Below, one piece after another: positions 5,888 to 8,424 of a stretch of 8,424 bases of DNA. The translations under genes were made by a program, and so were the position numbers. The stretch is taken from the NCBI GenBank assembly GCA_035765515.1, contig DASTXN010000149.1:1-8424 (forward strand), in the 5' to 3' direction. Position 1 is the stretch's first letter. Every line of letters begins with the position of its first letter. This DNA is from DASRSS01 sp035765515. GTDB lineage: Bacteria > Actinomycetota > Actinomycetes > Mycobacteriales > Jatrophihabitantaceae. The notes under the pieces are model-generated. The model was not told where the DNA came from. It worked only from the letters and a program-made list of their open reading frames with translations, and did no database searches.

Positions 5888-6946
5888 GTGGCCGCTTCGT
5901 CGTCCCACGTCGTGCTGGCTAGCACGTTCAGCGAGTCGGTCTCGAAGTTGGCCGGCGTGCTGGAGGCGGTCGGTGGTTTCCTCGCGGTCCTGCTGATCGT
6001 CTTCTTCGTCGCCGGACGGGTCACCGGCCGGCTGCAGAAGCCGCTGGCGATCATCATCTGCCTCGGGCCCGCTGTCGTCCTGGCGACCGTCGGCCTCGTG
6101 ATCCCGGCGATCAACACGATGGTGCTGAGCACGACGAACACGCAGGCTTCCGGTCAGAAGTTCACCCTGGTCAACGGCAAACTGGTCCCGATCAAGGCCA
6201 AGTTCGTTGGCGTCGACAACTACACGTTCGCATTCACCGATCCGGACACGCGCAGCACGCTGATCCGCACCGTTTTGTGGATCGTGATCGTTCCGCTGGT
6301 CACGGTGTTCATCGGCCTGCTGCTGGCCCTGCTCACCGACCAGATGAAGCGTGTCACGCTCGCCAAGTCGCTGATCTTTCTGCCCACCGCGATCTCTTTC
6401 GTCGGCGCCGCGCTGATCTGGGAACTGATGTACGACTACGTCGGGCCGGGGAACCCGCAGACCGGCCTGCTCAGCGAAGTCGTGATAAAGCTCGGCTGGC
6501 ACAACCCGCCGAACTGGATAACGAGTTCACCGCTGAACACCTTCCTGATGATGATTGTTTTGGTCTGGATCGAAGTCGGGTTTGCGATGGTGGTCCTCGG
6601 CGCGGCGCTCAAGGCGATCCCCGAGGAGATCCTCGAGGCTGCTCGCATGGACGGCGCCACCGGAATCACCCTGTTCCGGACCGTGCAGATCCCGATGATC
6701 CGCAGCACCCTGATCGTCGTCACGACCACGATCACCATCGCGACGCTGAAGATCTTCGACATCGTCTACACGATGACGAACGGCAACTTCAATACCGACA
6801 TCCTGGCCCGGGATATGTACGACAAGCTCTTCGTCACCAACCAGACGGGCAAGGGCAGCGCGCTCGCCGTCATCTTGTTCCTGTGCGTGCTGCCGCTGGT
6901 CATCTATAACGTCTTCCAGATGCGAAGGGACCGGGCCACGCGATGA
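5888..6946 (+). CDS. Sugar ABC transporter permease, first subunit (AglF/MalF-like)
   Basis: This is one of two membrane subunits of the importer. The 352-residue protein starts at GTG 5888, with a strong GGAGAAGAGG ribosome site (5873-5882) six bases upstream. Hydrophobic segments lie near residues 29-47, 53-76, 125-150, 160-181, 218-241, 272-294 and 323-343. The first is an extra N-terminal span, and an external loop of about 45 residues (77-124) separates the second and third. The ATPase-docking EAA loop is EAARMDGATGITLFRTVQIP (250-269), with the invariant Gly of the motif present. The sequence resembles the permeases of alpha-glucoside (AglF) and related CUT1 systems. Its last codons overlap the next permease by 4 bases (ATGA), which indicates translational coupling. 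Confidence 0.92.
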   Translation: MAASSSHVVLASTFSESVSKLAGVLEAVGGFLAVLLIVFFVAGRVTGRLQKPLAIIICLGPAVVLATVGLVIPAINTMVLSTTNTQASGQKFTLVNGKLVPIKAKFVGVDNYTFAFTDPDTRSTLIRTVLWIVIVPLVTVFIGLLLALLTDQMKRVTLAKSLIFLPTAISFVGAALIWELMYDYVGPGNPQTGLLSEVVIKLGWHNPPNWITSSPLNTFLMMIVLVWIEVGFAMVVLGAALKAIPEEILEAARMDGATGITLFRTVQIPMIRSTLIVVTTTITIATLKIFDIVYTMTNGNFNTDILARDMYDKLFVTNQTGKGSALAVILFLCVLPLVIYNVFQMRRDRATR

Positions 6947-7896
6947 CCAGCAACCCGCCGATCATCGAAACGCGCGTCCCCCCGGTCAGCGAACCGCTCA
7001 AGGGCCGCGAGGCGACGAAGGCCGTCCGCAAGGCGTTCAGCCACCCGATCGCGTCCGCCGTCGTCGTCCTGCTCACCGTGCTCTGGACCATCCCGACGTT
7101 CGGCTTCTTCCTGAACTCCCTGCGCTCGAAGGAGAACGTCTACGGCTCCGGCTGGTGGGAATGGTTCGCGCACCCACAGGTCGACCTGACGAACTACCAC
7201 ACCGTGCTGTTCTCCGAGGGCGGCCTGGTGCTGCCGCTGGTGAACTCGCTCGCAATCACCATCCCGGGCACGATCATTCCGATCTTCCTGGCATCGATGG
7301 CCGCGTACTCGCTGGCCTGGATGCGGTTCAAGGGCAGCGACATCATCTTCTTCACGCTCTTCGCGCTGCAGGTGGTGCCGCTGCAGATGGCGCTCGTCGG
7401 GCTGCAGCGGTTCTACAACTTCGGCGCGCACATCGGCTCGGTGCAGATCTTCCCCGGCAAGTTCTTCGGCGGCCTGACCGAGATCTGGCTCTCGCACACC
7501 ATGTTCTCGCTGCCGCTGGCGGTGTTCCTGCTGCACAACTTCATCGCCCAGATCCCGGAGTCCCTGATCGAGGCGGCCCGAGTCGACGGTGCCACCCACC
7601 TGCGCATCTTCCGCACCATCGTGCTGCCGTTGTCGATGCCGGCAATCGCCTCGTTCGCGATCTTCCAGTTCATCTGGGTCTGGAACGACCTGCTGGTGGC
7701 GAAGACGTTCGGCGGCTCGGACGCGTCCGGACAGCCGGTCACCGCGCGGATCCAGCTCCTTAACGGCAACTTCGGCGCCCACCAGGAGCTGCTCGCGCCG
7801 GCTGGCTTCCTGGCGATCATCATCCCGCTGATCGTGTTCGTCTGCCTGCAGCGCTACTTCGTCCGCGGCCTGCTCGCCGGCAGCGTCAAGGGCTGA
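6943..7896 (+). CDS. Sugar ABC transporter permease, second subunit (AglG/MalG-like)
   Basis: This is the second membrane subunit, which pairs with the preceding permease to form the translocation channel. It has 317 residues. The ATG at 6943 overlaps the previous stop in ATGA, and AAGGGA (6925-6930) is a modest ribosome site. After a cytoplasmic tail of about 35 residues, six membrane spans are expected near 36-60, 98-124, 134-153, 181-202, 234-255 and 286-304. The EAA loop is EAARVDGATHLRIFRTIVLP (210-229), a near copy of the loop in its partner, as expected for paired subunits. The end, RYFVRGLLAGSVKG, is characteristic of MalG/AglG-type permeases. No ATPase gene follows; the next gene is rpmE. 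In Streptomyces such permeases use the shared ATPase MsiK, and the same is inferred here. Confidence 0.93.
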   Translation: MTSNPPIIETRVPPVSEPLKGREATKAVRKAFSHPIASAVVVLLTVLWTIPTFGFFLNSLRSKENVYGSGWWEWFAHPQVDLTNYHTVLFSEGGLVLPLVNSLAITIPGTIIPIFLASMAAYSLAWMRFKGSDIIFFTLFALQVVPLQMALVGLQRFYNFGAHIGSVQIFPGKFFGGLTEIWLSHTMFSLPLAVFLLHNFIAQIPESLIEAARVDGATHLRIFRTIVLPLSMPAIASFAIFQFIWVWNDLLVAKTFGGSDASGQPVTARIQLLNGNFGAHQELLAPAGFLAIIIPLIVFVCLQRYFVRGLLAGSVKG

Positions 7897-7942
7897 TCCC
7901 GCCGGGAACAAACAGCTGCCCAGTCCGCGTTCTAAGGGCGTT

Positions 7943-7972
7943 TTGGTCTGCACGGCACCGGGCTGGCAGACT
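7943..7972 (+). promoter_or_regulatory. Candidate rpmE promoter
   Basis: TTGGTC (7943-7948) and CAGACT (7967-7972) are 18 bp apart. The -35 is good and the -10 keeps A2, A4 and the final T. The expected start is near 7979. An own promoter is expected because the transporter genes upstream look sugar-regulated while L31 is needed constantly. No clear terminator was found between the last permease and this point. Confidence 0.45.
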
Positions 7973-7979
7973 GTCAGGG

Positions 7980-8063
7980 ACAACCACCCGGCTCCGGTTC
8001 ACGCCCGAGCGGTCCTCTTCGGACCGCAGGCGACCCGGCGGCCAGTCGAAAGGGATCCAGCGC
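7980..8063 (+). promoter_or_regulatory. Structured rpmE leader, likely L31 autoregulatory leader
   Basis: The leader folds on paper into one long arm interrupted by internal loops. Its pairs are GGC / GCC (7990-7992 / 8041-8043), CCGG / CCGG (7994-7997 / 8035-8038), CGCC / GGCG (8002-8005 / 8029-8032) and the terminal hairpin GCGGTCC / GGACCGC (8009-8015 / 8021-8027) with loop TCTTC. The ribosome site AAAGGGA (8049-8055) follows. Candidate L31 leader RNAs have been described for actinobacteria; whether this one fits that model needs a covariance search. Confidence 0.6.
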
Positions 8064-8282
8064 ATGAAGACCGACATCCACCCGGAGTACGTGGTCACCG
8101 AGGTGACCTGCTCCTGCGGGAACACCTTCACGACGCGCAGCACGGCCAAGTCCGGCCAGCTGCACGCGGACGTCTGCTCGGCCTGCCACCCGTTCTACAC
8201 GGGCAAGCAGAAGATCATGGACGTCGGCGGCCGCGTCGACAAGTTCGAGAAGCGCTACGGCAAGCGCGTCCGCAACTCGTAA
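8064..8282 (+). CDS. rpmE: 50S ribosomal protein L31, zinc-binding type
   Basis: This small protein of the large ribosomal subunit is located at the subunit interface. The 72-residue length and the start MKTDIHPEYVVTEVTCSCGN are typical. It is the zinc-binding (C+) form: Cys16 and Cys18 in CSCG, and Cys38 and Cys41 in CSAC, make the four-Cys metal site. It also has the conserved HPFYTGKQK and a basic C-terminus. This separates it from the zinc-free paralogue (RpmE2/YkgM type) used under zinc limitation. The ATG at 8064 has AAAGGGA 8 bases upstream. In related bacteria this gene sits directly after rho and before prfA. Here the transporter genes separate it from rho, and the following gene is outside the window. 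Confidence 0.97.
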   Translation: MKTDIHPEYVVTEVTCSCGNTFTTRSTAKSGQLHADVCSACHPFYTGKQKIMDVGGRVDKFEKRYGKRVRNS

Positions 8283-8296
8283 TCTTTCCCGCCGAA

Positions 8297-8346
8297 TCGA
8301 ATCGCGGCACCGCCACTCGCAAGCTCGGGCGGATACCGCGATTCGA
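8297..8346. repeat. Long inverted repeat downstream of rpmE
   Basis: TCGAATCGCGG (8297-8307) pairs perfectly with CCGCGATTCGA (8336-8346) over 11 bp. After a small internal loop (CA / ATA), CCGCC (8310-8314) pairs with GGCGG (8328-8332). The apical loop contains CGCAAGCTCG, which is repeated directly at 8348-8357. No T-run follows. It may act as a bidirectional or factor-assisted terminator, or be one copy of a dispersed intergenic repeat. Confidence 0.8.
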
Positions 8347-8412
8347 GCGCAAGCTCGCTTCGCTCGCGCGCCGGCGGGCTCTTCCCGCTGGGGGTCCCCC
8401 CGCTTGCGGGGG
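8345..8412. repeat. Cluster of small hairpins at the window end
   Basis: Successive short inverted repeats are packed end to end: GAGC-GCAA-GCTC (8345-8356, a GNRA-type loop), GCGGG / CCCGC (8374-8378 / 8384-8388), GGGGG-T-CCCCC (8390-8400) and CCCCCG-CTTG-CGGGGG (8397-8412). The last two share bases and so are alternatives. No coding frame of note lies in 8283-8424. The density suggests a repeat element or termination region that continues past the window. Confidence 0.7.
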
Positions 8413-8424
8413 AGCTCATCGCGT

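Noticed and set aside
7918..7944. Possible terminator after the second permease (GCCC / GGGC followed by GTTTT)
   Set aside because: The stem is only four pairs with a 14-base loop, and the T-run overlaps the better candidate -35 of rpmE.
1..8424. A wholly new defence, mobile or biosynthetic system
   Set aside because: Every substantial coding region belongs to a familiar family, and no transposase, integrase, nuclease or unknown conserved gene cluster is present. The novelty, if any, lies in the arrangement and the RNA structures.

Overview
The window is GC-rich and codes densely on the + strand. Its gene content (thrC-thrB-rho, with rpmE further down), GTG starts and Rho with a long charged and polar N-terminal insert all point to a high-GC actinobacterium (Actinomycetota). 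I cannot name the genus from the sequence alone.

Layout. Bases 2-1895 hold the end of a threonine biosynthesis operon: threonine synthase (thrC, 5' end cut off by the window) and homoserine kinase (thrB), 4 bases apart. Bases 1896-2212 have no gene. They carry a good candidate rho promoter (TTGCTG-17-TAGGCT), then a strongly foldable leader of about 230 nt. Bases 2213-4111 encode transcription terminator Rho (632 aa from a GTG), followed by a 13-bp terminator hairpin. Bases 4175-4327 hold two LacI-family-type operator sequences, then a three-gene sugar ABC importer: a lipoprotein binding protein (4328-5725) and two permeases (5888-6946 and 6943-7896, overlapping by 4 bases). Two perfect or near-perfect hairpins lie between the binding-protein gene and the first permease gene. 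No ATPase gene is present. Bases 7897-8063 hold a candidate promoter and a hairpin leader for rpmE (zinc-type ribosomal protein L31, 8064-8282). The last 142 bases contain no gene and are packed with inverted repeats.

How it fits together. In well-known actinobacteria such as Mycobacterium and Streptomyces, rho is followed directly by rpmE (then prfA). Here a self-contained sugar-import cassette, with its own upstream terminator, operators and binding-protein ribosome site, sits between them. rpmE has its own promoter-like signal and leader. The cassette resembles the alpha-glucoside (AglEFG) / CUT1 oligosaccharide importers, which in actinobacteria usually borrow a shared ATPase such as MsiK encoded elsewhere. 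One operator is 12/14 identical to the Streptomyces CebR box, so repression relieved by a sugar is likely.

I see no CRISPR array, insertion sequence, phage gene, tRNA or rRNA, and no wholly new protein system. The points most worth following are the structured rho leader, the cassette splitting rho from rpmE, the Asn/Gln-rich Rho insert and the hairpin-dense intergenic regions.
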